NCBI GenBank assembly: GCA_003520455.1
Contig: DOUV01000450.1
Coordinates: forward strand, 1-12,846
DNA length: 12,846 nucleotides
Reading direction: 5' to 3'
Origin: Chloroflexota bacterium
Lineage (GTDB): Bacteria; Chloroflexota; Anaerolineae; Ardenticatenales; Ardenticatenaceae
In this document: positions 1 through 5,894 of the stretch, piece after piece
Position numbering within the stretch: position 1 is the stretch's first letter
Layout: each line of letters opens with the position of its first letter
Position numbers and translations under genes: made by a program
The notes under the pieces: model-generated
Database searches by the model: none
Told to the model about the DNA's origin: nothing
What the model saw: only the letters and a program-made list of their open reading frames with translations

Positions 1-1
1 C

Positions 2-79
2 CTCGGTCCGGCCCGCGACGCGGCGGGCCAGCAGCTCAACGGCGAGCGTGTGCTCCTGGGCGAGATTGAGGTACAATGA
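2..79 (+). CDS. C-terminal end of an unidentified protein (partial)
   Basis: An open frame enters from the left edge and ends at TGA 77-79. It reads LGPARDAAGQQLNGERVLLG then EIEVQ. Most codons end in G or C, as in the other genes of the window, and the stop lies 33 bp before the DUF971 gene on the same strand. I do not recognise the protein. The same stretch is also open on the minus strand in the same codon phase (containing NLAQEHTLAVELLARRVAG), with no clear start or ribosome site, so the 5' end of a leftward gene is a real alternative. Confidence 0.3.
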   Translation, partial: LGPARDAAGQQLNGERVLLGEIEVQ

Positions 80-112
80 GGGAGGACCCACTGCGTCGAG
101 ACGAGAGGAACG

Positions 113-460
113 ATGACCGAGCCCAAACCGAAACAATGCATCGTCGATCCGCGCCGCGGTCTGATGTACATCAAGTGGCAGAACGATCACGAGAGTTTGA
201 TCCCGCTGTCAACTGTTCGCCAGCTCTGCCCCTGCATCGAATGCCAGCAGCAGCGCGAGGCCGCCGCCACCGGTGACTCGTTGCGGGTCCTGCCGGCGAG
301 TATGGCTACCCCGAGCATCGAACCTATCGCGGTCGAACCGCAGGGCAACTACGCCCTCCTGATTCGCTGGTCGGACGGACACGCAACCGGAATCTACACC
401 TGGGGCTACCTGCGCGCGATGTGCCCCTGTTCTTCTTGCCAGGGCAGGCCGCCGGCCTGA
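113..460 (+). CDS. DUF971 (gamma-butyrobetaine hydroxylase N-terminal-like) domain protein
   Basis: A 115-residue protein made of one DUF971 domain. Family marks are the WSDGHATGIYTWGYLR segment (residues 86-101) and Cys-rich CPC motifs. Here there are two matching motifs, CPCIEC (residues 39-44) and CPCSSC (104-109), each following a Trp-containing beta-strand segment (KWQNDHES and RWSDGHAT), so the domain looks internally duplicated. In gamma-butyrobetaine hydroxylase the equivalent N-terminal domain binds zinc. Stand-alone bacterial DUF971 proteins often sit beside Fe-S assembly genes, but their function is not settled. ATG 113 is preceded by GAGAGG at 103-108, a close but usable ribosome site. 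A TACAAT at 72-77 could be a -10 box, but I see no good -35. The gene converges on the DsrE gene and shares the hairpin at 532-561 with it. Confidence 0.85.
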   Translation: MTEPKPKQCIVDPRRGLMYIKWQNDHESLIPLSTVRQLCPCIECQQQREAAATGDSLRVLPASMATPSIEPIAVEPQGNYALLIRWSDGHATGIYTWGYLRAMCPCSSCQGRPPA

Positions 461-531
461 CCAGTCGCCCTCCCGGTGCCGGAGTCGAGAAAATGGTGGA
501 CCCCACCTGAGTGAGCGCGGGACAAACAAGA

Positions 532-561
532 ACCGCCCGGCGGAGTACTCCGCCGGGCGGT
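532..561 (-). terminator. 30-bp perfect palindrome, intrinsic terminator between convergent genes
   Basis: The arm ACCGCCCGGCGGAGT is followed directly by its exact reverse complement, giving a perfect 30-bp palindrome. Read leftward, it is followed by TTCTTGTTTGTC, a T-rich tail, so it is a good terminator for the DsrE gene that ends at 595. Read rightward the tail is poor (TCTCGTG), but the hairpin may still help end the DUF971 transcript. It starts 71 bp after that gene. Confidence 0.75.
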
Positions 562-594
562 CTCGTGAGCGGTGTAGGCACCCGTACCAGGAAC

Positions 595-957
595 TCATAC
601 GCTGATCACGCGATCCGCCGCGATGCTCAGCCGCGCCAGATCCGGCGGCGCGATGAAGCGGGCATTCTTGCCCTGTAAATCTTCTTCGGTCACCCCCCGG
701 GGAACCGCACAGCCCTTTCAGACGTAGATCGGGATCTGATTTTGGACCGCCTGGCTGAACAGCTCTTTGAGCGCGGGCATGCCGACGGGAATGATGCTGT
801 CCACCACGTATCCTTTCATCAGAAAGGCGGCGTCGCCCGCCAGCGCGATCTCGGCGTCGATCCCTGCCTCCACAGCCCCATTCGCCAGATGAAAGGGCAT
901 CGCCGCCCGACTGGGATCTTCGCTGCCATGGGTTGCCACGTACAAGATCTTCGCCAT
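595..957 (-). CDS. DsrE-like selenoprotein with in-frame UGA (Sec80, U-x-x-C motif)
   Basis: A DsrE/TusD-fold sulfur-handling or thiol-redox protein, 120 residues if the UGA at 718-720 is read as selenocysteine. Residues 1-79 are typical (MAKILYVATHGSEDPSRAAM at the start, PALKELF near 62-68, then IPIYV). After the UGA the same frame continues as KGCAVPRGVTEEDLQGKNAR and ends ADRVISV at TGA 595-597. Cytosolic DsrE relatives read IPIYV-C-x-x-C-x-x-x-x-G at this point, so the UGA replaces exactly the conserved first Cys and leaves Sec80-Lys-Gly-Cys83. The full length fits the family; stopping at the UGA would remove the active site and last third. A hairpin at 687-707 fits a bacterial SECIS. 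ATG 957 has a strong ribosome site, AAGGAGG, lying across the stop of the DUF2085 gene. Known: Sec-containing DsrE-like proteins have been reported from marine metagenome selenoproteome surveys. Alternatives are a nonsense mutation or sequencing error; both fit poorly. The sel genes are not in this window. Confidence 0.85.
687..707 (-). promoter_or_regulatory. Candidate bacterial SECIS element
   Basis: Counting U of the UGA as 1, RNA positions 14-34 fold as CGGUU / GACCG-type pairs: C14-G34, G15-C33, G16-C32, U17-A31, U18-G30, then a single bulged U29, then C19-G28, C20-G27, C21-G26, closing a loop C22-G25. The loop begins 18 nt after the UGA and carries G at its second position. Bacterial SECIS elements characteristically lie directly after the UGA, with the loop about 16-37 nt away and a G near the loop start, so distance, loop and stem all fit. 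The fold was made by hand, not by an energy program. Confidence 0.6.
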
Positions 958-963
958 TTTTGA

Positions 964-970
964 CCTCCTT
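964..970 (-). promoter_or_regulatory. Strong ribosome binding site of the DsrE gene, overlapping the upstream stop
   Basis: AAGGAGG lies 6 nt before ATG 957 and overlaps the TAA stop (969-971) of the DUF2085 gene. It fixes the start of the DsrE-like protein and suggests the two genes are translated from one messenger. Confidence 0.8.
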
Positions 971-1793
971 ATCGAGGGAGAGGGCGAAGTGGGGCTTCTA
1001 CCTCGCTCTTCTCCTCCGCGCGTGCCAGTTGGCGCTCGGCTTGATCGGCGATGTCCTCGAAGCCCAGGCCGATCAGCGGATAGGCGAACCAGACTGTCCC
1101 CAGGCCGAACAGTAGGCCGGTGACGAGCCTCAACAGCGAGTTCAGACTCCCCCAGTCGGTGCCGGTGTAAAAGTCCGCAGCCATCTGCGGTCCGAAGATC
1201 GGCACGGCCCAGGCGTTGGTGGCGCGCCAGCCGATGCCGGTCACATCGTCGATGAGATGGGTGAAACCGTCGATGCCCATCGGGAGGGCGAGCAGCACCA
1301 AACCCCAGAAGGGCAGCGGTGGCACGGGCACCCGCAGCCGGCGGAGTAGGGCGTAGAGCAGACCCGCCAGCAGGGTACCACCATACATCGAGACCATCCG
1401 GTCGCTCACGGCGAACTTGTAGCCCATCTCGGCGTCGCCGCGAAAGGCGCGCCGGTTGTCGGAATCGACGCCCTGGCGCAGGATGAGGTCCTCGTTGTAG
1501 GTGTGAATCCCACCACCAGGCGCGAAGAGGAAGTAGCTGCGCTCCGGCAGTTGGTGGCAGGTAAAACCGTAAGCGGTGTAGAGCACGTTCGCCGCCCCGT
1601 TCTGGTGGGCCGCCGCCAGTGTGGGCGCAACCAGTGCGCCAAAGAGGTACAGGAAAACAACTGCGTTCAGCCCAAAGAGCCAGTGCCGAGTAAACGCGTA
1701 GACCAATTTCTGTATCATGAGGACAAAATCACGCGTGCGCCCGGTCAGTGGTGGCTGATGCGGGTTCGCGGGCGACGTCCAATTGGAGCCCAT
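969..1793 (-). CDS. DUF2085 integral membrane protein
   Basis: A 274-residue membrane protein of the DUF2085 family, recognised by the CHQLPERSYF motif (about residues 79-88) and the GIDGFTHLID segment in the membrane part. Hydrophobic stretches include LFGLNAVVFLYLFGALVA (about 40-58), GGTLLAGLLYALL, LPFWGLVLLALPMG and VTGLLFGLGTVWFAYPLIGL, so four or so membrane segments, with a charged Glu/Arg-rich tail (ARAEEKSEVEAP). The biochemical role of the family is unknown. I chose ATG 1791-1793 because GGGGGAGGG stands just upstream; a downstream ATG at 1718 (MIQKLVYAF) has no ribosome site but would remove a disordered, poorly conserved N-terminus, so it is a close alternative. The stop overlaps the ribosome site of the Sec-DsrE gene; about 130 bp with no clear promoter separates it from the Lgt-like gene. 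Confidence 0.8.
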   Translation of the reverse strand: MGSNWTSPANPHQPPLTGRTRDFVLMIQKLVYAFTRHWLFGLNAVVFLYLFGALVAPTLAAAHQNGAANVLYTAYGFTCHQLPERSYFLFAPGGGIHTYNEDLILRQGVDSDNRRAFRGDAEMGYKFAVSDRMVSMYGGTLLAGLLYALLRRLRVPVPPLPFWGLVLLALPMGIDGFTHLIDDVTGIGWRATNAWAVPIFGPQMAADFYTGTDWGSLNSLLRLVTGLLFGLGTVWFAYPLIGLGFEDIADQAERQLARAEEKSEVEAPLRPLPR

Positions 1794-1922
1794 CGGATCC
1801 CTCCCCCAATATCGTCGGATGCGTCGACGGATAGTCTGCGGCGCCAACGGATGAGCGGATGAGACGGGAGCGGCTTGAATCTACTGAGCGCGCCTGAACG
1901 GTTGTTGCCCGCGCCATTGCCT

Positions 1923-2813
1923 CTACTGGCCGTCCATCCGTGGACCGGCAGCCCCATCGCCCACTTCCACATGAACATCCGCCCCTCCATCGGCCAACGC
2001 CAACCGCTCCCCGCTCACTCCACCCGGGGCAAGCTCCGGTTCCTCATCCGTCCACCTGTCGTCCCATCCGTTTGGCCGTTGTGCGCGGAGCGCAGCCTTT
2101 GACCGGCGATACAGCGCCCACAGGGCCAGGAGCGTCAGACCCAGGGCCCATAGCTGGGCCACCCGCAGCCCGCCCGCAACGACCGCCGGGTCGCCACGAA
2201 AGCCTTCGACGATGAGCCGGGCCGCGCCCAGCAGGGCCGCTCCGACCAACGCGATCCAGCCGCGGTAGGGAGCTCTCGGCCAGAGCACGGCGAGAGCCGT
2301 GGCGACGATACCACCGGCCAATACCTCGTAGAGTTGCACCGGGTGGCGGTACTGGTTCCACAGGACGATACCCCACGGCATCGTCGTCGGCCGCCCATAG
2401 GCGCTCCCGCTGAAGAGCGCGCCCAGCCCGGCCAGCGCCCACAGCACCGCGACGGCCGGGGCCAGCACATCGGCGGCATCGGCCAGGACGACCCGCTCGT
2501 GCCGCAGGTAGATCAGCCCGACCAACAGCCCGATGAGGACGCCCTCGGGCCAGGCCATACTCTGGATACTGAGCGAGAGAAGTGCCTGCGGTTCCCGACT
2601 GTAAGCCGCCAGGTTTTGGGCCGCGTAGGCCAGCCGCGCCCCGACGAAGCCGGCAGCGAGACTCAGCAGACCGAAGTTCCAGATAACATCGCCGTCCAGA
2701 TCGCGCCGCTTGGCGAAGCGCTCCGCCACCCATAGCGCCAGCCAGAAGCCGATCAGGAGGACGAGCCCGCGCGTTTGAAGCGCCAGGCCACCGAGATTGA
2801 GGACGGGCAGCAT
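1923..2813 (-). CDS. Lgt-like membrane protein lacking key Lgt catalytic residues
   Basis: A 296-residue, multi-pass membrane protein with the fold marks of prolipoprotein diacylglyceryl transferase: TRGLVLLIGFWLALWVAERF (14-33), AYGRPT (138-143), the conserved HPVQLYE (157-163) and RLIVEGFRGDP (199-209). The Lgt signature, G-R-I-G-N-F-x-N-x-E in E. coli (Arg143, Asn146, Glu151), is here AGLGALFSGSAYG (about 128-140): the Arg, Asn and Glu positions are Gly, Ala and Ser. It may therefore not be the housekeeping enzyme but a relative with another job. Its ATG lies 2 nt after the stop of tlpA (TGACGATG), so the two are translationally coupled. The hydrophilic last 60 residues (from about RSKAALRAQ) are extra relative to Lgt. 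A functional but divergent Lgt cannot be excluded without the rest of the genome. Confidence 0.75.
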   Translation of the reverse strand: MLPVLNLGGLALQTRGLVLLIGFWLALWVAERFAKRRDLDGDVIWNFGLLSLAAGFVGARLAYAAQNLAAYSREPQALLSLSIQSMAWPEGVLIGLLVGLIYLRHERVVLADAADVLAPAVAVLWALAGLGALFSGSAYGRPTTMPWGIVLWNQYRHPVQLYEVLAGGIVATALAVLWPRAPYRGWIALVGAALLGAARLIVEGFRGDPAVVAGGLRVAQLWALGLTLLALWALYRRSKAALRAQRPNGWDDRWTDEEPELAPGGVSGERLALADGGADVHVEVGDGAAGPRMDGQ

Positions 2814-2815
2814 CG

Positions 2816-3361
2816 TCAGGGCCCCCTCAATAGCGACTCGATGCGAGTCTCCAGATAGGCCTCGGTCATGGGACCGCCGATCGTCATGTCCTGGACCTTA
2901 CCGTCGCGGGCGATGAAGAACGTGGTGGGGAGCGCCCGCACGCGGTAGGCCGTGCTGGCCGCCCCCTCGGGATCGAGCAAGACCGGCGCCCTCACACCAA
3001 TACTGTCGAGGTAACTGTAGATCGTATCGGAGTCCTCCGCCTGATTGATCAACAGAACCACCAACCCGTCGTCGGCGTGGCGAGTGGCGACGCGTTGGAT
3101 CGCCGGCATCTCCGCCCGGCAGGGCCCGCACCACGAAGCCCAGAAATTCAGCAGGACCGGCTTACCCCGAAAATCAGCCAGCGAGGCCTTGCCACCATCG
3201 AGACGCTCGAGGGAGAAATTCGGCGCCCGAAAGCCGATCTGGGCCGCAACCCCGGTTGCCGCATTCGCACCGTCCGGCGCCCGGCTCCACCAGATCCAGG
3301 CACCCCCGGTCACCAACACGACCAGCATCAACTGCAACCAGCTAGAAGGTTTTGAGAACAT
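2816..3361 (-). CDS. TlpA/ResA-like membrane-anchored thioredoxin-fold protein
   Basis: A 181-residue AhpC/TSA-type thioredoxin. An N-terminal signal anchor (WLQLMLVVLVTGGAWIWW, residues 8-25) would place the domain outside the membrane. The domain begins GFRAPNFSLERLDGG (43-57), has WASWCGPC with the redox Cys78/Cys81 pair, and ends with the cis-Pro loop ALPTTFFI (Pro145). The usual role is reducing disulfides in exported proteins, for example in cytochrome c maturation; the partner here is unknown. ATG 3361 puts the anchor close to the N-terminus; the longer open frame up to 3439 adds 26 residues with no signal-like character and no ribosome site. It overlaps by 2 nt (stop-to-start gap) the reading of the Lgt-like gene, and follows HicB and a small ORF on the same strand. 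Confidence 0.88.
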   Translation of the reverse strand: MFSKPSSWLQLMLVVLVTGGAWIWWSRAPDGANAATGVAAQIGFRAPNFSLERLDGGKASLADFRGKPVLLNFWASWCGPCRAEMPAIQRVATRHADDGLVVLLINQAEDSDTIYSYLDSIGVRAPVLLDPEGAASTAYRVRALPTTFFIARDGKVQDMTIGGPMTEAYLETRIESLLRGP

Positions 3362-3404
3362 GGCAACATTCCGTAACGACACGCTGCACCAATACGACTC
3401 GACG

Positions 3405-3473
3405 CTACAGGCGACTCCATTGCTCAACCGTGATCCCACGGCCCAGGATCGACTCTACCTCCCGGATCATCAT
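3405..3473 (-). CDS. Tiny ORF overlapping the hicB stop (22 codons)
   Basis: ATG at 3471-3473 overlaps the TGA of the HicB-like gene (3470-3472), the classic ATGA coupling. It encodes MMIREVESILGRGITVEQWS plus RL, then TAG 3405-3407. The opening REVESIL recalls the start of HicA-type toxins, but the ORF is far too short to be one. It may be a remnant or chance. I give it low confidence. Confidence 0.25.
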   Translation of the reverse strand: MMIREVESILGRGITVEQWSRL

Positions 3474-3688
3474 CCGAGCACAGGCAAAGAATGACTCAGT
3501 TTCAGACCGAGTAGAATCCAATCTTCGAGGGTCGAGCGCAACTCCTCCTCACACTGGCGCAACGTTGAGCCAAACGCGCCGCCCCCTTTGCAACCAGGAA
3601 TCCGGCCCACAAAGGTGCCATCGTCCAAGTAGACCGCCTGGGCCATTGCATGATCCATATATTCGCTCAGTACATAACGAGTGGTCAT
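3470..3688 (-). CDS. HicB-like (type II antitoxin family) protein, no HicA partner
   Basis: A 72-residue protein with the HicB partial-RNase-H-like fold pattern: AVYLDDGTFVGRIPGCKGGG (residues 18-37; the family has y.a.cPelpGc.a.G) followed by ATLRQCEEELRSTLEDW-like helix (FGSTLRQCEEELRSTLEDWI begins at 39) and a short tail. There is no C-terminal DNA-binding domain. ATG 3688 has GGGGAG 7 nt upstream; the GTG at 3691 is a possible but less likely start. No hicA-like gene is visible on either side, only a 22-codon ORF overlapping its stop. It heads the leftward cluster from the promoter at 3798-3826. Orphan HicB-like proteins are common in thermophilic and high-GC bacteria and need not be antitoxins. 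Confidence 0.75.
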   Translation of the reverse strand: MTTRYVLSEYMDHAMAQAVYLDDGTFVGRIPGCKGGGAFGSTLRQCEEELRSTLEDWILLGLKLSHSLPVLG

Positions 3689-3797
3689 CACGCATCTCCC
3701 CTCAAGGAGGGACCCTGGACATTCAACTACCGATGGTCACTGCCGAAGAAGCAGCCGGCAACCGGAAGACACGCCTGCCGGACACTCATCATCTGTG

Positions 3798-3826
3798 ATT
3801 GTAGTCCGATTCCGGCAGCCCTACAA
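3798..3826 (-). promoter_or_regulatory. Sigma70-type promoter for the hicB-tlpA cluster
   Basis: Read leftward: TTGTAG (3821-3826), 17 bp, TACAAT (3798-3803). Transcription would start near 3790 and give a leader of about 100 nt before hicB. The 170 bp between here and the FKBP gene (3830-4001) hold no convincing gene; a G/C-rich imperfect stem followed by CTTTTCTTG (leftward, about 3835-3875) may be the FKBP terminator. Confidence 0.6.
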
Positions 3827-4001
3827 CCGTAGCAAGAAAAGGGGACGAGCGCATGGAGATGTTCCTGACGCCCGCCCTCTTCTCAGCGACTACAGCCCAC
3901 AATTCCCTTCTTGGCAGGGCTGGCTCGGGATGGATGTGCAGAAGCGGCCCAACACCAGTTGCAACAAAACCGGCATAGCAGGGCAGGCCACGACAGGCAG
4001 A

Positions 4002-4430
4002 TCACACGATCTTCACGAGCTGGATATCGAAAGTCAGATCTTTCCCGGCCAGGGGATGGTTACCGTCCAACTGCACGCTCGATTCGGAGACATCGGTCAC
4101 CGTGACCGGTACCTGTGAACCATCCGCTTGACGGATTGCTAACCGCTGACCGACCTCTGGCGCCAAATGCTCCGGAAACTGGCCTCGATCTACCTCTACT
4201 ATCAGTTCTTCACGATGGGGTCCATAGGCCTTATCCGCTGGGATTCTGGCCGTCTTCGTTTCCCCCGGATCCATCCCGGCGACGGCCTCTTCAAAACCAG
4301 GAATGATCTGACCACCACCAATCGTGAATTGCAGCGGTTCGCGATTCCCCGAGGTATCGAAGACTTGTCCATCCTCCAATTTGCCCGTGTAGTGAACCTG
4401 AACCGTGTCACCCATTTGCGCCTGTGCCAT
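4002..4430 (-). CDS. SlyD-like FKBP-type peptidyl-prolyl cis-trans isomerase
   Basis: A 142-residue cytosolic FKBP of the SlyD subfamily, which speeds proline isomerisation and acts as a folding helper. It begins VQVHYTGKLEDGQVFDTSG (residues 11-29), then FTIGGGQIIPGFEEAVAGM (35-53) and GETKTARIPADKAYG (56-70), the FK506-binding core. The insert-in-flap (IF) domain lies at about 71-120 and the core closes with NHPLAGKDLTFDIQLVKI. The His/Cys-rich metal-binding tail of E. coli SlyD is absent, as in many SlyD proteins. ATG 4430 is well supported by AGAGGAG 6 nt upstream. It is read from the promoter at 4666-4695 through a leader of about 230 nt, and is followed by the hicB promoter. Confidence 0.93.
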   Translation of the reverse strand: MAQAQMGDTVQVHYTGKLEDGQVFDTSGNREPLQFTIGGGQIIPGFEEAVAGMDPGETKTARIPADKAYGPHREELIVEVDRGQFPEHLAPEVGQRLAIRQADGSQVPVTVTDVSESSVQLDGNHPLAGKDLTFDIQLVKIV

Positions 4431-4455
4431 TCTTTGCTCCTCTCGGTTTGGCGTC

Positions 4456-4479
4456 GTGACAACGTTCGGAATATGTCAC
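4456..4479. repeat. Inverted repeat upstream of the FKBP gene
   Basis: GTGACA (4456-4461) and TGTCAC (4474-4479) are perfect 6-bp arms 12 bp apart, 25 bp upstream of the FKBP start. The spacing would suit a dimeric regulator on DNA or a weak hairpin in the leader RNA. Function unknown. Confidence 0.4.
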
Positions 4480-4523
4480 CCGCTCTGGGGGGCCGGACCG
4501 GTGAGATGCCGAAGCGCCAACGC

Positions 4524-4549
4524 CAACACTGCTTTGGAGCATTGTGTTG
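4524..4549 (-). other. Stem-loop in the long FKBP leader
   Basis: Leftward, CAACAC-AA-TGCT-CCAA-AGCA-GTGTTG folds with a 6-bp outer and 4-bp inner helix separated by a 2-nt bulge. It lies in the middle of the 230-nt leader between promoter (4666-4695) and the FKBP start. I do not match the leader to a known riboswitch, T-box or ncRNA class. Confidence 0.45.
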
Positions 4550-4597
4550 CGCCCTTGAGCCTAACCTGCGCGTACGCGACTCTTCCTACCCTGCGTT

Positions 4598-4651
4598 TCA
4601 ACGACGGTCGTCCGAACTCTCACCACTGAGCAAAGAGGGGTAGCTTCCCAT
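4598..4651 (-). CDS. Possible 17-codon leader ORF near the 5' end of the FKBP transcript
   Basis: ATG 4649-4651 opens a frame MGSYPSLLSGESSDDRR ending at TGA 4598-4600. It begins about 8 nt after the predicted transcription start, so it would be translated almost without a leader, as the poly-Cys ORF near 6024 would be. Five of its 17 residues are serine. It may be chance: there is no homology to lean on. Confidence 0.25.
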   Translation of the reverse strand: MGSYPSLLSGESSDDRR

Positions 4652-4665
4652 CCTGTGCCTCCCAC

Positions 4666-4695
4666 ACTGTACCCTCTAGAAAGCGCCCTTGTCAA
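4666..4695 (-). promoter_or_regulatory. Sigma70-type promoter of the FKBP gene
   Basis: Read leftward: TTGACA (4690-4695), 18 bp, TACAGT (4666-4671). A second TTGACA lies about 22 bp farther upstream (leftward reading ...ACTTGACAGTC...), possibly an alternative -35 or part of a repeat. The start point would be near 4659. Between 4700 and the ATP-grasp stop at 4826 I see only a short hairpin (CACTGG...CCAGTG, 4767-4784) with no T-tract, possibly the end of the ATP-grasp transcript. Confidence 0.65.
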
Positions 4696-4825
4696 GGCTG
4701 CGCCTGAAAAGACTGTCAAGTCACGAATCACTGTCCTCTCTAGCGCACGCCACGGCCGCCATCCGGCACTGGCCCCGACCAGTGAGAAGCGGCAGCTTGA
4801 GGGCAAGAGGGATTGCGTGGCCAGG

Positions 4826-5806
4826 TTACAGCCCCGCCCGCGCGAGAATGTAATCCACCAGCCGCGGGAACGGATCGAAGCCAATCACTTCTGGCGCGTT
4901 GGCCACAAAGTTAGAGAGCGCGTTGATGTCGTAGTAGTAAACCTGCCCGTCACGAGTATTCACCAAATACTCCACGCCGCCGACTTCGATGTGGGCTGCA
5001 GTCGTGATGCGCTTGACGGCTTCGATGACGCGGGCGGGAGGGGTATAGCCTTCGACCGGGCGGCCACGACCGCAAACACCATCAGCCAGCCCACTGTTGC
5101 TCCCAGCTTGTCCTGGCACCGGAACGCGGCAGTAGTCGGCCGGGCAGAGGTTGAACTCGTCATCGGTCAGGAAGAGACGAATCGCATAGAGAAACTCGCC
5201 CTTCAGGACCTCCACCCGCACGATGCTGTTCCCCTCAGCCGGCAGGTACTCCTGCACCAGGGCGGTGCTGTCGATTCCCAGGTCAATGACCCCACCCTCG
5301 GCGACCGCTCGCAACTCCTCCGGCGTATCGAACCGGACAATCTTCGCACCACTTCCTCCAACGTTGGGCTTGATCACCACGGGGAAGATCAGACCTTCAG
5401 CCGCAGCTGGCGCTTGCGACGCATGGTTGATGACTCGAGCGCGCGGATAACGCAGCCCGAGTTGCTCGAGAAGAATGAGCTGCCTGGCTTTGGAGAATTC
5501 TCCGACATAGGCGTCGTACCCATTCAGGACATTGGCGCCGATCTCCTTCAGGTAGGCAAGATACTGGAGAGTGTAGAAAATCGCCTGGGTGTGCCCGCGG
5601 GTGTAAGCCGATGGGCTCATGCGGTTGACGATGAGCGAGTACGGGGTGGCGCGCTCGGCCGGATCGAAGTGATGCCTGTGGGCCAGCAAGCGGTCGTATG
5701 GGACACCTCGACGATCAAGTTCGGCAAAGAGCGGTTTGAACCATTCGGGGTGTTCGTAATAAATCGCCAGCGGTGTGCGCCGCTGCGGTGCTCGCGAACG
5801 AGTCAT
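4826..5806 (-). CDS. ATP-grasp (RimK/glutathione synthetase-like) ligase
   Basis: A 326-residue enzyme of the ATP-grasp superfamily, which joins a carboxylate, through an acyl phosphate, to an amine or similar acceptor. The nucleotide-binding part is FPVVIKPNVGGSGAKIVRF (141-159), with the lysine and glycine loop; LVQEYLPAEGNSIVRVEVL (183-201) carries the purine-side residues; metal ligands are in VGGVEYLVNTRDGQVYYYDI and NALSNF (276-300). The N-terminal domain (LAIYYEHPEWFKPLFAELDR onward) is not one I can assign to a substrate. ATG 5806 has GAAGGAG at 7 nt spacing. The frame is open farther, to about 6007, but that stretch contains the intrinsic terminator and leader, so it is not coding. 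Control is by the promoter at 6035-6062 and the attenuator described below. Substrate unknown; the poly-Cys leader hints at cysteine or a low-molecular-weight thiol. Confidence 0.85.
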   Translation of the reverse strand: MTRSRAPQRRTPLAIYYEHPEWFKPLFAELDRRGVPYDRLLAHRHHFDPAERATPYSLIVNRMSPSAYTRGHTQAIFYTLQYLAYLKEIGANVLNGYDAYVGEFSKARQLILLEQLGLRYPRARVINHASQAPAAAEGLIFPVVIKPNVGGSGAKIVRFDTPEELRAVAEGGVIDLGIDSTALVQEYLPAEGNSIVRVEVLKGEFLYAIRLFLTDDEFNLCPADYCRVPVPGQAGSNSGLADGVCGRGRPVEGYTPPARVIEAVKRITTAAHIEVGGVEYLVNTRDGQVYYYDINALSNFVANAPEVIGFDPFPRLVDYILARAGL

Positions 5807-5848
5807 ACCAATACTCCTTCCTGATTGCAACAGCACGCCAGGTTCCCA

Positions 5849-5877
5849 AAAGAAAAAGCCCGGAAGCGACTCCGGGC
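5849..5877 (-). terminator. Intrinsic terminator inside the ATP-grasp leader (attenuator)
   Basis: Leftward: GCCCGGA (5871-5877), a 6-nt loop, TCCGGGC (5858-5864), then CTTTTTCTTTT-like T-tract (about 5848-5857). This strong terminator sits 43 bp before the ATP-grasp ATG and after its promoter, so transcription must get past it to reach the gene. That is attenuation or riboswitch architecture. Confidence 0.85.
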
Positions 5878-5894
5878 ATCCTTGGAATCTTCGT

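Noticed and set aside
718..957. DsrE-like gene as a normal 79-residue ORF ending at UGA
   Set aside because: It lacks the active-site Cys and the last third of the domain, while the same frame after UGA is well conserved and carries a SECIS-like stem.
3352..3798. 148-residue + strand ORF over hicB
   Set aside because: It is a shadow of the HicB-like gene and the promoter region; the translation is low in complexity and without domain signs.
4561..4884. 107-residue minus-strand ORF
   Set aside because: It runs across the FKBP promoter and the end of the ATP-grasp gene, has no ribosome site and no family resemblance.
4655..5824. 389-residue + strand frame over the ATP-grasp gene
   Set aside because: The minus strand has a clear ATP-grasp protein with a ribosome site; the + frame is a shadow.
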